23,504 bases of DNA. Origin: Metabacillus rhizolycopersici. Lineage in GTDB: Bacteria; Bacillota; Bacilli; Bacillales; Bacillaceae. Position 1 is the stretch's first letter. Each line of letters starts with the position of its first letter. A program made the translations under genes and the position numbers. Below the pieces are notes generated by a model. The model was given only the letters and a program-made list of their open reading frames with translations. It had not been told where the DNA came from and ran no database searches. Location: NCBI RefSeq assembly GCF_020075705.1, contig NZ_JAIQUM010000075.1, forward strand, positions 1 to 23,504, written 5' to 3'. Below, one piece after another: positions 1-7,172 of this stretch.

Positions 1-33
1 ACTGAAGAACAAAACAATGAAAATGAGCAGTAA
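1..33 (+). CDS. C-terminal tail of an upstream gene (partial)
   Basis: The first base is in frame with ten codons of an acidic, Gln/Asn/Glu-rich tail (TEEQNNENEQ) ending in TAA at 31-33. A strong hairpin terminator follows at 99-131, which fits the end of a transcription unit. The rest of the gene lies outside the window, so the product cannot be named; a chance open frame is also possible. Confidence 0.3.
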   Translation, partial: TEEQNNENEQ

Positions 34-98
34 CTAATTATTAAAAAAATCAATTAGTAAAATAATTATAACAAGGCTTAATTAACAATATCATATTT

Positions 99-131
99 AA
101 GAGCAAACCTTTACTTGGTTTGCTCTTCTTT
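99..131. terminator. Rho-independent terminator
   Basis: AAGAGCAAACC (99-109) pairs perfectly with GGTTTGCTCTT (117-127) around a 7-base loop, followed by CTTTT. It lies at the end of the partial plus-strand gene. Its right arm also encodes the last codons of the minus-strand recombinase remnant, so it may act in both directions. Confidence 0.75.
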
Positions 132-455
132 TAGAGATCGATATAATGTTGCAGTTGAAACCCCTGTCGCTTCCTGAATTTCCTTCACTGTCATCCGTTT
201 AGAATGATACATCGCAATAGCTGATTCAACTTTTGTTGATTAGCCTTAGGTCTTCCACCTTTACGTCCCCGAGTTCTATCTGCCTTTAGGCCAGCCATTG
301 TTCGTTCACGGATAAATATCCCGTTCAAACTCAGCTATACGGACAGCATTCCAAACATAGCCTTTCCTGCAGCTGTACTTGTATCAATCTTATCTTGTAT
401 GCTTACGAATTCCACTTCTTTTTCTCTAAGAGCATCAGCATGTCACTTTGACCGA
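111..455 (-). pseudogene. Serine recombinase (resolvase/invertase) remnant
   Basis: Read on the minus strand in three successive frames, this stretch gives the C-terminal half of a serine resolvase/invertase. It contains an ALREKEVEFVSIQDKIDTST segment, then AGKAMFGMLSV, then AEFERD and RERTMAGLKADRTRGRKGGRP. It ends in a helix-turn-helix (TVKEIQEATGVSTATLYRSL) before a TAA at 111-113. At least three frameshifts break it (near 340, 320 and 225), and the N-terminal catalytic serine domain is missing. It cannot make an active enzyme. It marks a former mobile element or invertible segment at this end of the window. The family assignment is secure from the linker and HTH motifs; the upstream boundary is approximate. 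Confidence 0.75.
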
Positions 456-499
456 TAATTTGCGCTTATTTAAGTGTTATCTTGCACATCCAACTTTAA

Positions 500-536
500 A
501 AACCCAGCTACCTTCATGAGAAGATTGGCTGGGTTT
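500..536. terminator. Hairpin, probable terminator
   Basis: AAACCCAGC (500-508) and GCTGGGTTT (528-536) form a perfect 9-bp stem around a 19-base loop. No intact gene flanks it. It may have belonged to the mobile element that carried the broken recombinase. Confidence 0.45.
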
Positions 537-762
537 CTTAATTATTTACATCCAATCATTTATAGAACTATTCGGTTCCGCCTAGTAAAAAAGCGACTGC
601 TCATTGTTCAGCAATCGCGTCCGTTGTTGAAGATACTCTACTAAAAAGTACACTTGTTAGTAAATGTATACTTTATTTCATAAAATAATATACTGGCTAA
701 AAATGACAGGATTGAAGTTAAAAAATCCAACAATATCGTTATATGAGTTTACAGCACAAACA

Positions 763-793
763 AAAGAGCTTGGAGTATCCAAGCTCTTTATGT
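763..793. terminator. Rho-independent terminator
   Basis: AAAGAGCTTGG (763-773) pairs perfectly with CCAAGCTCTTT (779-789) over a 5-base loop, with short T-rich flanks. The intergenic stretch before it (537-762) shows no convincing gene, so the unit it once terminated has been lost. Confidence 0.65.
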
Positions 794-823
794 TTAATTG
801 ATAATTAAACTAGACCTCTCCTG

Positions 824-1063
824 TTGACGAGATCCGAACATAACAAAATAACGATTACCTACATTATGATGATTTTGATAGTTGTGTCCGGATGTAATGA
901 AGCAAATGTAAATAATAGAGCAAACCAATTAAATATAACTAACGTAACAAGCGAAGAAACTAGTAGTTTAAAGCATAGGAAATGCAGGTACGAAATTGTT
1001 CGATTAGAGTTTTTCAAAAAAGATATCATCCCCCGTTCGAAAAAGTACACTTTTATAGACTGA
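824..1063 (+). CDS. Possible small lipoprotein or lipoprotein fragment (79 codons)
   Basis: The open frame starts at a TTG. It has a hydrophobic stretch (YIMMILIVV) followed by VSGC, which resembles a lipobox, with the cysteine at residue 24. The rest (about 55 residues) is polar and resembles no family I recognise. There is no good ribosome binding site before the TTG, and the following region is full of hairpins. A decayed fragment of a larger lipoprotein is as likely as a real short gene. A 63-codon open frame on the opposite strand over the same bases adds to the doubt. Confidence 0.25.
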   Translation: MTRSEHNKITITYIMMILIVVSGCNEANVNNRANQLNITNVTSEETSSLKHRKCRYEIVRLEFFKKDIIPRSKKYTFID

Positions 1064-1178
1064 TAAAAAACTATAACATTCTAGTCCGTAATCTGTCACT
1101 TTTGGAGTTATTTTGCACTATAAGTAAATATAAAAAAGCTATCTTTTAATAAATGGATAGCATCAGGACCGCATATTT

Positions 1179-1223
1179 AAAAAGCCCAATTTTTCAGTAC
1201 TAAAATTGAGAAATTGGACTTTT
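1179..1223. terminator. Imperfect hairpin, terminator-like
   Basis: AAAAGCCCAATTT near 1180-1192 pairs, with one mismatch, with AAATTGGACTTTT near 1211-1223. A weaker stem (GCTATC/GATAGC) lies just before it at about 1138-1161. In the gap 1064-1314 I see only these hairpins and no gene. Confidence 0.45.
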
Positions 1224-1314
1224 ATCGTTACTCTAGAAAAGCGCCCGAGTGCTGAATATCCTAATATAAAAGATTAATACTTAACCACAATTTCTTATGA
1301 TGCTAACGCTCCTG

Positions 1315-1796
1315 TTACTTCAACAAAAGGTTTAAATCTAGAAGTAAGTCTATTATTGTTATTTCTGCTTTTCCTTTCCAGTTAATTACTGGAATCTCAT
1401 CGGGCATAAGCCCTTTTTGGAAGATGGAGATAAAATACTGTTCTGCTTTTTCTGCTGCTTCTGTTCCATGGTACATTCTTACAATGGTCTTACCAAGTAG
1501 CATTTTCGCATCTCTTGGATGCAGTACAGCTGTTTTGATTTGATCTTTAATAGTTTGAATTTGTTCAGAAGTAAAATCTGTTACTAGTTCGAAGTATTTA
1601 TTCATTAATTCATCTGGAATGGACATCGCTTTTCTGTACATTTCTTATGGACTTTCATCAATACCAATGTAGTTTTTCTTTGATTTAGACATCTTATCTA
1701 CACCATCAAGTCCTTCTAATAAAGGCATCAGGATAGCAACTTGTTTTTCTTTACCAAATTTCTCTTGAAAATGGCGTCCCATTAAAATGTTGAAAT
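1315..1796 (-). pseudogene. tyrS: Tyrosyl-tRNA synthetase fragment
   Basis: On the minus strand the frame reads [18 protein letters not shown], then [19 protein letters not shown], then YRKAMSIPDELMNKYFELVTD and LHPRDAKMLLGKTIVRMYHG. This is the second half of the catalytic domain of a TyrZ-like tyrosyl-tRNA synthetase, including the KMSKS ATP-binding loop (about 1675-1700). An in-frame TAA (complement of 1645-1647) interrupts it between the KMSKS segment and the MYRKAMSIPDE segment. The N-terminal Rossmann half is absent, and homology stops abruptly near 1797. The C-terminus also departs from the usual LLLDLNLL-xSKSEARR RNA-binding domain and ends at 1315. It is a non-functional fragment, probably left by a rearrangement; an intact copy must exist elsewhere. 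Confidence 0.85.
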
Positions 1797-1896
1797 AATG
1801 AACATTTTTAAAAGGTTTTATTTTGTTATAAAAAACTTTATTATCTATTCTAATTTCAGAATTAAAGTTGAACTTGAATACTTTTAAAGAAGTTTA

Positions 1897-1935
1897 AAAG
1901 GAGGTGCCGCAATTTAAGTAGTGCCTCCTTTACAT
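1897..1935. terminator. Probable rho-independent terminator
   Basis: AAAGGAGG (1897-1904) pairs with CCTCCTTT (1924-1931), with partial extension inside the loop (GC/GC across a bulged T). It insulates the metallophore operon from upstream transcription. The rest of 1797-2187 is AT-rich and I see no gene in it. Confidence 0.55.
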
Positions 1936-2187
1936 TCTAATAGTAAATTTCAATGACTTTATTCTTTCTTTTTACAATGTATATTTTTTAGGTTGTACAT
2001 CTGCCATCTATGTTCCAAAACTCGTGAGATTTTTACAATTTTCATTTGGGATAAATACTTGGTACTTAATTCCCTGACTTCGCTACATCTAGTAGGTTAA
2101 TTTTTAGCTCTAAGGTAGTGAATAGATAACTAAATATCGGATATCTTATACGACATTAGATTTCACCAATATAAAAAACAGAAAATA

Positions 2188-2218
2188 TTGACAGTATCCA
2201 ACATTAACATGCTATAAT
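2188..2218 (+). promoter_or_regulatory. Promoter of the cntKLM unit
   Basis: A perfect -35 TTGACA (2188-2193) and a perfect -10 TATAAT (2213-2218) are 19 bases apart. The long spacer is compensated by a TG one base before the -10 (extended -10). Transcription should start near 2225, so the Zur box at 2235-2255 sits just downstream, where a repressor would block initiation or clearance. Confidence 0.75.
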
Positions 2219-2234
2219 TCATTTAATAACAAAT

Positions 2235-2255
2235 AAATCGTAATAGTTACGTTTT
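2235..2255. promoter_or_regulatory. Zur box upstream of cntK
   Basis: The 21-bp site has half-sites AAATCGTAAT and GTTACGTTTT around a central A. It matches the Bacillus Zur consensus AAATCGTAAT-N-ATTACGATTT at 18 of 20 scored positions. It lies 17 bases after the -10 and about 43 before the start codon, so zinc-loaded Zur is predicted to repress the operon. Confidence 0.85.
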
Positions 2256-2297
2256 GTTTATGTGAAGAAAAATAAAAAATAAAGGTAAAGGATAGTT

Positions 2298-3134
2298 GTG
2301 ATGAAACAGGAAATAGATTTTATTAAATTTAATCCAACACAAAATATGACAATTCTTGTTAAAACTAATTATCCAGTTGAGGAATATAAGCACGTTGCTT
2401 CAAAAATTATGTCATATGACAGCGTGCATGCTGAACAAGTAGGCTTTATAGAAAAACCTATAAATAATAAAGCTGCTGCACATCTACAGATGGCTGGAGG
2501 TGAGTTTTGTGGAAATGCTTGTATGGCATTGGCAGCTTTTATTGCGTTTGAAAAAGGACTAAAGCAAAATGAAATGACGGAAGTCTTATTAGAAGTATCA
2601 GGTACGGATCAATTAATAATGGGTCAAGTGAAAAGAAATATAGATGAATATTACTGCCAAGTAACTATGCCTACCCCTAAAAAGATAGAACAGAGAATAA
2701 TAAAGTATGATGGCAGTGATTTAAATATAATCATAGTGAGATACCAGGGGTTCATACATATTGTGATAGAAGTGGAGAGATTTGATAAGTCAATAAGAGA
2801 AAAAGCAGAATCATTAGCAAAGTTGCTAGGAGTAACTTTAGGTACTAACTTGATCGGCATTTTATTGTATAAAACGAAATCTGATGAATTGGCTCCCCTC
2901 ATTTATGTCCCACATCTAGATAGTTTGATATGGGAAAGGGGGTGTGGTTCAGGTACAGCCTCCTTAGGAGCGTATCTTGCATGGAAGAATAAAGGAGAGA
3001 TTGTTGCGAAAATAAGGCAGCCTGGTGGGATTATTAATGTAATTGCTAGCTGTTATGACGAAGAGTTGGAAAGTCTTAAGATTGAAGGGTCTGTTGGAAT
3101 AGTGGCACAAGGTAAGGCTTTTATAGATGTTTAA
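2298..3134 (+). CDS. cntK: CntK-like histidine racemase
   Basis: This is a DapF-fold, cofactor-independent racemase. In the staphylopine pathway CntK converts L-histidine to D-histidine, the first building block. Both catalytic cysteines are visible: C71 in GGEFCGNACMA and C216 in ERGCGSGTAS, the two-base pattern of diaminopimelate epimerase relatives. The length (278 codons) matches the family. The frame opens with GTG (2298) followed at once by ATG (2301); AAAGGA at 2288-2293 suits the ATG slightly better, giving 277 residues. It is the first gene of the operon, 27 bases before cntL, with no dap genes nearby, so a metallophore role is far more likely than lysine biosynthesis. The function comes from family and context, not from a residue that proves the substrate. 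Confidence 0.9.
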   Translation: MMKQEIDFIKFNPTQNMTILVKTNYPVEEYKHVASKIMSYDSVHAEQVGFIEKPINNKAAAHLQMAGGEFCGNACMALAAFIAFEKGLKQNEMTEVLLEVSGTDQLIMGQVKRNIDEYYCQVTMPTPKKIEQRIIKYDGSDLNIIIVRYQGFIHIVIEVERFDKSIREKAESLAKLLGVTLGTNLIGILLYKTKSDELAPLIYVPHLDSLIWERGCGSGTASLGAYLAWKNKGEIVAKIRQPGGIINVIASCYDEELESLKIEGSVGIVAQGKAFIDV

Positions 3135-3161
3135 CTATTACATATTATTGGAGTGGAATAA

Positions 3162-3962
3162 ATGAATGTATTAAAGACCAATACTTTTCAAGAAAATTTA
3201 AATCAATTTTTAGTAAGATTTATAGATTTAGCAGCAAAATATGACCATACTATCAATCACAGTTCGGAGTTTGAGGTATTAATAGATGATTATTCGAAAT
3301 TCATAATAAACGAGAGGAATAAAGAAGCTTGGGAACAACTAGAACAACAAGAATCTAGTGACTTTAATCAACTAGTCGAGGAGTTAAGAAAAAAATCAGC
3401 ACTTTGTGTGGCTATTATGGAGAAATATCGTGCATTGAAGCTGCTAAACGGAACTACTGAGAGGACCGATTATTTTAAGAATATAGAATCATGTATTGAA
3501 AAGGAATTTGGCCAGTTTCAAATTACTTCAGAGTCAAAGGTATTATTAGTGGGGTCAGGCTCATTTCCGATGACACCTTTATTAATTGCTAAGCGAACGG
3601 GAGCAGAGGTTGTTGGCATAGATATTGATGATGAGGCTATTAAACTTGGACGAAACGTTGTAGAGAAATTGGGTGGAGACTTAAATATTCGATTTAAAAA
3701 AATAGCAGTGGAAAATCTTGAGTATGCGAACGAATTAACCCATATCATTTTCAGTTCAACTGTAGAAGATAAATATGACATACTGGATCAATTATATACA
3801 TTGACAAATGAAAATGTAGTTGTAGCTATGAGATATGGTAATCAGCTGAAATCCTTATTTAATTATCCTATAAGAGAGGTGGATGGGGAAAAGTGGAGGA
3901 TGGTTGAAAATATATTACGCCCAGATCATGTGTTTGATATTGCATTGTATAAAAAAGCATAG
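3162..3962 (+). CDS. cntL: CntL-like nicotianamine synthase-type aminobutanoyl transferase
   Basis: This is a bacterial member of the nicotianamine synthase family. CntL transfers one aminobutyrate unit from S-adenosylmethionine onto D-histidine, giving the intermediate that CntM closes into an opine. An all-helical N-terminal region (about residues 1-120) precedes a Rossmann fold with a glycine-rich SAM loop VLLVGSGSFPMT (127-138) and the acidic strand end GIDIDD (152-157). The length of 266 residues is close to the S. aureus enzyme and shorter than plant synthases, which fits a single-transfer enzyme. Its ATG is preceded by a GGAGTGG ribosome binding site. It sits between cntK and cntM with 27- and 30-base gaps, so it is co-transcribed. 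Confidence 0.9.
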   Translation: MNVLKTNTFQENLNQFLVRFIDLAAKYDHTINHSSEFEVLIDDYSKFIINERNKEAWEQLEQQESSDFNQLVEELRKKSALCVAIMEKYRALKLLNGTTERTDYFKNIESCIEKEFGQFQITSESKVLLVGSGSFPMTPLLIAKRTGAEVVGIDIDDEAIKLGRNVVEKLGGDLNIRFKKIAVENLEYANELTHIIFSSTVEDKYDILDQLYTLTNENVVVAMRYGNQLKSLFNYPIREVDGEKWRMVENILRPDHVFDIALYKKA

Positions 3963-3992
3963 CTTACTTGTTAGTGAGAAAGGAAGGATTTT

Positions 3993-5309
3993 ATGAGCGA
4001 TTTTAAACGAGTCTTAATTTTAGGTACAGGTCCTACATCAATCCAGCTTGCTGTAAGTATAAAAAAGCATTTAAATTGCTACGTGGGGATTGCTGGCAGA
4101 GAGTCTGTTCGTTCGGAAACGTTTTTTGAGGCGCTTAAGCAAAGTGATCATCTAATACGTGTAAGCGTTCAAAATGAAAAGCATCGAAGTATGGAAGGTG
4201 AATACTTCGTTGATCAAGTTTTTAATGGGTATGAAACAATTAAGGGTGAATGGGATACCATCATATTTTCTGTAACAACGGATGCCTATATTGAAGTAAT
4301 AAAACAGATCAGTGATAAGCTTTTAAAACAAGTAAAGTGTATTGTTTTAATTTCTCCGACTTTTGGTTCAAACAGCTTAATAAGTAATTTTATGAACAAA
4401 CTTAATTTAAATGCGGAAATTATTAGTTTTTCTACATATTATGGTGATACACGATGGATGCACGATAGCCCATCTAATCATGTATTAACAACAGCAGTCA
4501 AGAAAAAAATTTATATAGGATCGACGCACTTTCCATCTAAAAATATTGATAAACTATGTAAGGTATATGAGCAACTAGGAATCACTCTAGAAATTATGAA
4601 ATCTCCAATTGAGGCGGAGACTAGAAATATTTCTTTATATGTACACCCACCGTTGTTTATGAATGATTTCTCATTAAGTGCAATATTTTGGGATATAGAA
4701 ACGAAGAAATATGTATATAAAATTTATCCTGAGGGGCCCATTACGCAATATTTAATTCGTGATTTGTTGTCCCAATGGAAAGAAATTATGAATATTTTAA
4801 AAAAAATAAATATAAAAAGTATAAATTTACTTCAATTTATGACAGATGATAATTACCCAGTGAGATTAGAAAGTTTATCGCGTCAGGATATAGAAAATTT
4901 CAATCATTTAGAAACTATTCATCAAGAATATTTACTGTATATACGTTATACATCTTTGTTGATCGATCCTTTTTCAGAACCAGATAAGGATGGAAGATAT
5001 TTTGATTTTTCTGCTGTTCCGATTAGAAAAATGTTTGTCAACAAAGAAGGGTATTTGGATATCCCAAGAATGCCTAAGGAAGACTATTATCGTATCAAAA
5101 TCATACAGGGTATTGCAAAATATTTAGAGTTGAATTGTCCAACAATAGATAAATTTATTAAAACATATGAGAGTAAAATTGAGAAAGTTGCTCAATCTCG
5201 TAGAGGCGAATTCTTGTCTCGTGCATTTGTCGTTCAATGTTTTGAAGAAGATTTGAATATGATATGCGGTGAAATAGGAAAAACCATAGCAGCAAAGACG
5301 TTGGAATAG
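3993..5309 (+). CDS. cntM: CntM-like opine metallophore dehydrogenase
   Basis: This is the staphylopine dehydrogenase family. It reductively condenses the CntL product with an alpha-keto acid using NAD(P)H. The N-terminus has the dinucleotide-binding strand-loop VLILGTGPTSIQLA (7-20). The middle carries STYYGDTRW (147-155), and the protein is 438 residues, about the family length. From memory, an aspartate near position 150 in S. aureus CntM favours pyruvate, whereas pseudopaline dehydrogenase has alanine there and uses alpha-ketoglutarate. D152 here may be the equivalent residue, suggesting a staphylopine-like product; this needs an alignment. The ATG follows AGAAAGGAAGG at good spacing. It is the last gene of the biosynthetic trio, and a second promoter follows it. 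Confidence 0.9.
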   Translation: MSDFKRVLILGTGPTSIQLAVSIKKHLNCYVGIAGRESVRSETFFEALKQSDHLIRVSVQNEKHRSMEGEYFVDQVFNGYETIKGEWDTIIFSVTTDAYIEVIKQISDKLLKQVKCIVLISPTFGSNSLISNFMNKLNLNAEIISFSTYYGDTRWMHDSPSNHVLTTAVKKKIYIGSTHFPSKNIDKLCKVYEQLGITLEIMKSPIEAETRNISLYVHPPLFMNDFSLSAIFWDIETKKYVYKIYPEGPITQYLIRDLLSQWKEIMNILKKINIKSINLLQFMTDDNYPVRLESLSRQDIENFNHLETIHQEYLLYIRYTSLLIDPFSEPDKDGRYFDFSAVPIRKMFVNKEGYLDIPRMPKEDYYRIKIIQGIAKYLELNCPTIDKFIKTYESKIEKVAQSRRGEFLSRAFVVQCFEEDLNMICGEIGKTIAAKTLE

Positions 5310-5312
5310 TAC

Positions 5313-5340
5313 TTGTAATAAGATAATAGAGTAATATACT
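5313..5340 (+). promoter_or_regulatory. Internal promoter before the transport genes
   Basis: TTGTAA (5313-5318) and TATACT (5335-5340) are 16 bases apart, a fair sigma-A match. The Zur box begins five bases further on, at 5345, matching the promoter-box arrangement at cntK. The uptake half of the cluster can therefore probably be transcribed apart from the biosynthetic half. Confidence 0.5.
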
Positions 5341-5344
5341 ATTC

Positions 5345-5365
5345 AAATAGGAATAATTACGATTT
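5345..5365. promoter_or_regulatory. Zur box upstream of the small ORF and cntA
   Basis: The half-sites are AAATAGGAAT and ATTACGATTT around a central A, with 18 of 20 consensus positions matched and a perfect right half. It lies between the internal promoter and the small ORF that overlaps cntA, so this segment should respond to zinc on its own. Confidence 0.8.
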
Positions 5366-5384
5366 ATAGGAGGGTGTTTAATAT

Positions 5385-5468
5385 ATGTTGGAGTGTAGAT
5401 CAGATCCAACAAAAACGAGTTGTATGCATATTAAGGAGGACTTAAAGGGAGAGGATTACCATGTTTAG
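5385..5468 (+). CDS. Small ORF (27 codons) overlapping the cntA start
   Basis: ATG at 5385 follows an excellent ribosome binding site (AGGAGGG, 5368-5374, 10 bases upstream). It opens 27 codons ending in TAG at 5466-5468, eight bases inside cntA in another frame (the cntA ATG is at 5461). The peptide starts MLECRSDPTKTSCMHIKED and ends GEDYHV. It has two Cys and two His but no signal peptide or membrane segment, and I recognise no family. The layout (Zur box, strong RBS, short ORF, stop overlapping the next start) is typical of translational coupling or a leader peptide. A real small metal-binding peptide is also possible. Existence is supported by the RBS and overlap; function is unknown. 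Confidence 0.5.
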   Translation: MLECRSDPTKTSCMHIKEDLKGEDYHV

Positions 5469-7086
5469 TAAAAGATTTAAGTTAGTGGCACTAGTTTTTT
5501 TGGTTTTATCTATTCTAGTTGCTTGCTCTTCAAATTCGGCAAACTCTGATAATCAGAAAAAGGAAGATAATGATAGTAAGCAGAAAGCAGAAATAGTTTA
5601 TGCATCAGCCAAGGACATTAATGATATGAATCCCCATCTTTACACAGGTTCAATGCCTGCTCAAGGGATGGTATATGAATCATTAGTTGAAAATACGAAA
5701 GACGGAATTAAGCCTTTACTTGCTGAATCCTGGGAAGTTTCAGGGGATGGAAAAGTGTACACGTTTCACTTAAGAAAAAATGTGAAATTCCATGATGGAG
5801 AGCCGTTTAACGCAGAGGCAGTGAAGAATAATATTGAAGCTGTACAGAATAATGCAGAAAAGCATGCTTGGATTAAGTTATCTACAAAAATAGAAAGTGT
5901 AAATGTAGTAGATGAGTATACAGTTGAATTAGTTCTTTCAGAAACCTATTATCCAACTTTGGTTGAATTATCTATGACAAGGCCATACGTATTCATATCT
6001 CCTAAAGATTTCATTAATGGCGGAACAAAAGATGGTGTAAATGGTTTTAACGGTACGGGACCATATACTCTAACTGAACATAAAACGGATAAGTATGCAA
6101 CGTTTCAAGCAAATAAAGATTACTGGGGTGGCACACCTAAAATAGAGAAAATTACATCTAAAGTTCTTCCAACAGGAGAAACGACGTTTTTAGCATTAAA
6201 AAAAGGAGAAGTAAACTTTGCTTTTACGGATGATCGAGGTGCAGATAGTCTTGATATTGAAGCAATGAATCAATTAGTTGATTCAGGTGATTACCAACTT
6301 GTTAGAAGTGAACCAATGAATACGAAAATGATCGTAGCAAATAGTAGTAAAACTGATAATCCTGTTAGTGAAACGGCTGTTCGTGAAGCCATTTGGTACT
6401 CGATTGATAGGGAAACAATTACAAAAGATATTTTAAATGGTACTGAAACAATAGCCCACACACTATTTTCTCCGAACGTGAATTACGCAGATGTTGATTT
6501 AAAGAAGCGAGGTTATGATATAGAAAAAGCGAGGGGGATTCTAGAAGAAGCTGGTTGGGTATTAGCAAATGGTGATAATGTTAGAACAAAAGATGGCAAG
6601 AAGTTAGCCATGAAACTCTATTATGATAGCAATTCTTCTTCCCAAAAAACTCAGGCTGAATTTATTCAAGCTTCACTAAAAGAAATTGGTATTGAATTAG
6701 AAATTATTGGTGAAGAATCAACTTCAATTGCTAATAGAAGATCCACAGGTGACTATGATTTATTATTCAATCAAACCTGGGGTCTAGCTTATGATCCACA
6801 AAGTACAATCGCTGCTTTTACATCTGAAGCTTCATATAAGCATACGACAAGCGGCATTGATAAAGCAGATGAACTTTATAAGAAAATTGAACAAGTTATG
6901 GTGTCAACAGATGAGCAAACCAGAAAATCATTGTACGCTGATATTTTGACGATTGTTCATGATGAAGCAGTGTTTATTCCTATTTCAAATGGAAGTGTTA
7001 CTGTAGTAGCGCCCAAAAATTTAAACGGAATATCTTTTAAACAAACTCAATTTGAGCTGCCATTTGAGTTGATGAACTTTAAATAA
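5461..7086 (+). CDS. cntA: CntA-like metallophore-binding lipoprotein
   Basis: This is the extracellular solute-binding protein of a nickel/peptide/opine ABC importer (SBP family 5). It would capture the metal-metallophore complex at the membrane surface. The signal peptide is MFSKRFKLVALVFLVLSI followed by the lipobox LVAC, making Cys22 the lipidated residue. Then comes a short Ser/Asn/Lys-rich linker. Family signatures include YESLVENTKDGIKPLLAESWE and FHLRKNVKFHDGEPFNAEAV, with FNGTGPYTL further on. At 541 residues it is full length. GGGAGAGG six bases before the ATG, plus overlap with the small ORF, set the start. A terminator-like hairpin directly after it should make CntA more abundant than the permeases. 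The metallophore role rests on operon context. Confidence 0.92.
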   Translation: MFSKRFKLVALVFLVLSILVACSSNSANSDNQKKEDNDSKQKAEIVYASAKDINDMNPHLYTGSMPAQGMVYESLVENTKDGIKPLLAESWEVSGDGKVYTFHLRKNVKFHDGEPFNAEAVKNNIEAVQNNAEKHAWIKLSTKIESVNVVDEYTVELVLSETYYPTLVELSMTRPYVFISPKDFINGGTKDGVNGFNGTGPYTLTEHKTDKYATFQANKDYWGGTPKIEKITSKVLPTGETTFLALKKGEVNFAFTDDRGADSLDIEAMNQLVDSGDYQLVRSEPMNTKMIVANSSKTDNPVSETAVREAIWYSIDRETITKDILNGTETIAHTLFSPNVNYADVDLKKRGYDIEKARGILEEAGWVLANGDNVRTKDGKKLAMKLYYDSNSSSQKTQAEFIQASLKEIGIELEIIGEESTSIANRRSTGDYDLLFNQTWGLAYDPQSTIAAFTSEASYKHTTSGIDKADELYKKIEQVMVSTDEQTRKSLYADILTIVHDEAVFIPISNGSVTVVAPKNLNGISFKQTQFELPFELMNFK

Positions 7087-7090
7087 AAAT

Positions 7091-7118
7091 AAAAAGGGGA
7101 ATTTTCCCCTTTTTATTT
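7091..7118 (+). terminator. Intercistronic hairpin with T-run between cntA and cntB
   Basis: AAAAAGGGGAA (7091-7101) and TTCCCCTTTTT (7104-7114) form a strong stem ending in TTTTTATTTAT. It begins five bases after the cntA stop and lies inside the operon. The likely role is partial termination or 3'-end protection, so that binding-protein mRNA exceeds permease mRNA, as in many ABC operons. Confidence 0.75.
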
Positions 7119-7172
7119 ATGAGAAAGTATAAACGTTTAAATATTGGTATTTTAATAGAAAGGAGATCTTCT

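Noticed and set aside
859..1050. 63-codon minus-strand open frame
   Set aside because: It is the mirror of the lipoprotein-like frame, has no ribosome binding site and no recognisable motif. Which of the two, if either, is real cannot be told.
474..1118. Transposon ends at 474-487 and 1105-1118
   Set aside because: GTGTTATCTTGCAC and GAGTTATTTTGCAC are similar, but they are in the same orientation, short, and without matching flanks, so a transposon cannot be supported.
7119..7172. Longer CntB beginning at 7119
   Set aside because: The ATG is in the tail of the terminator hairpin without a ribosome binding site; 7173 has a strong one and matches the usual permease N-terminus.
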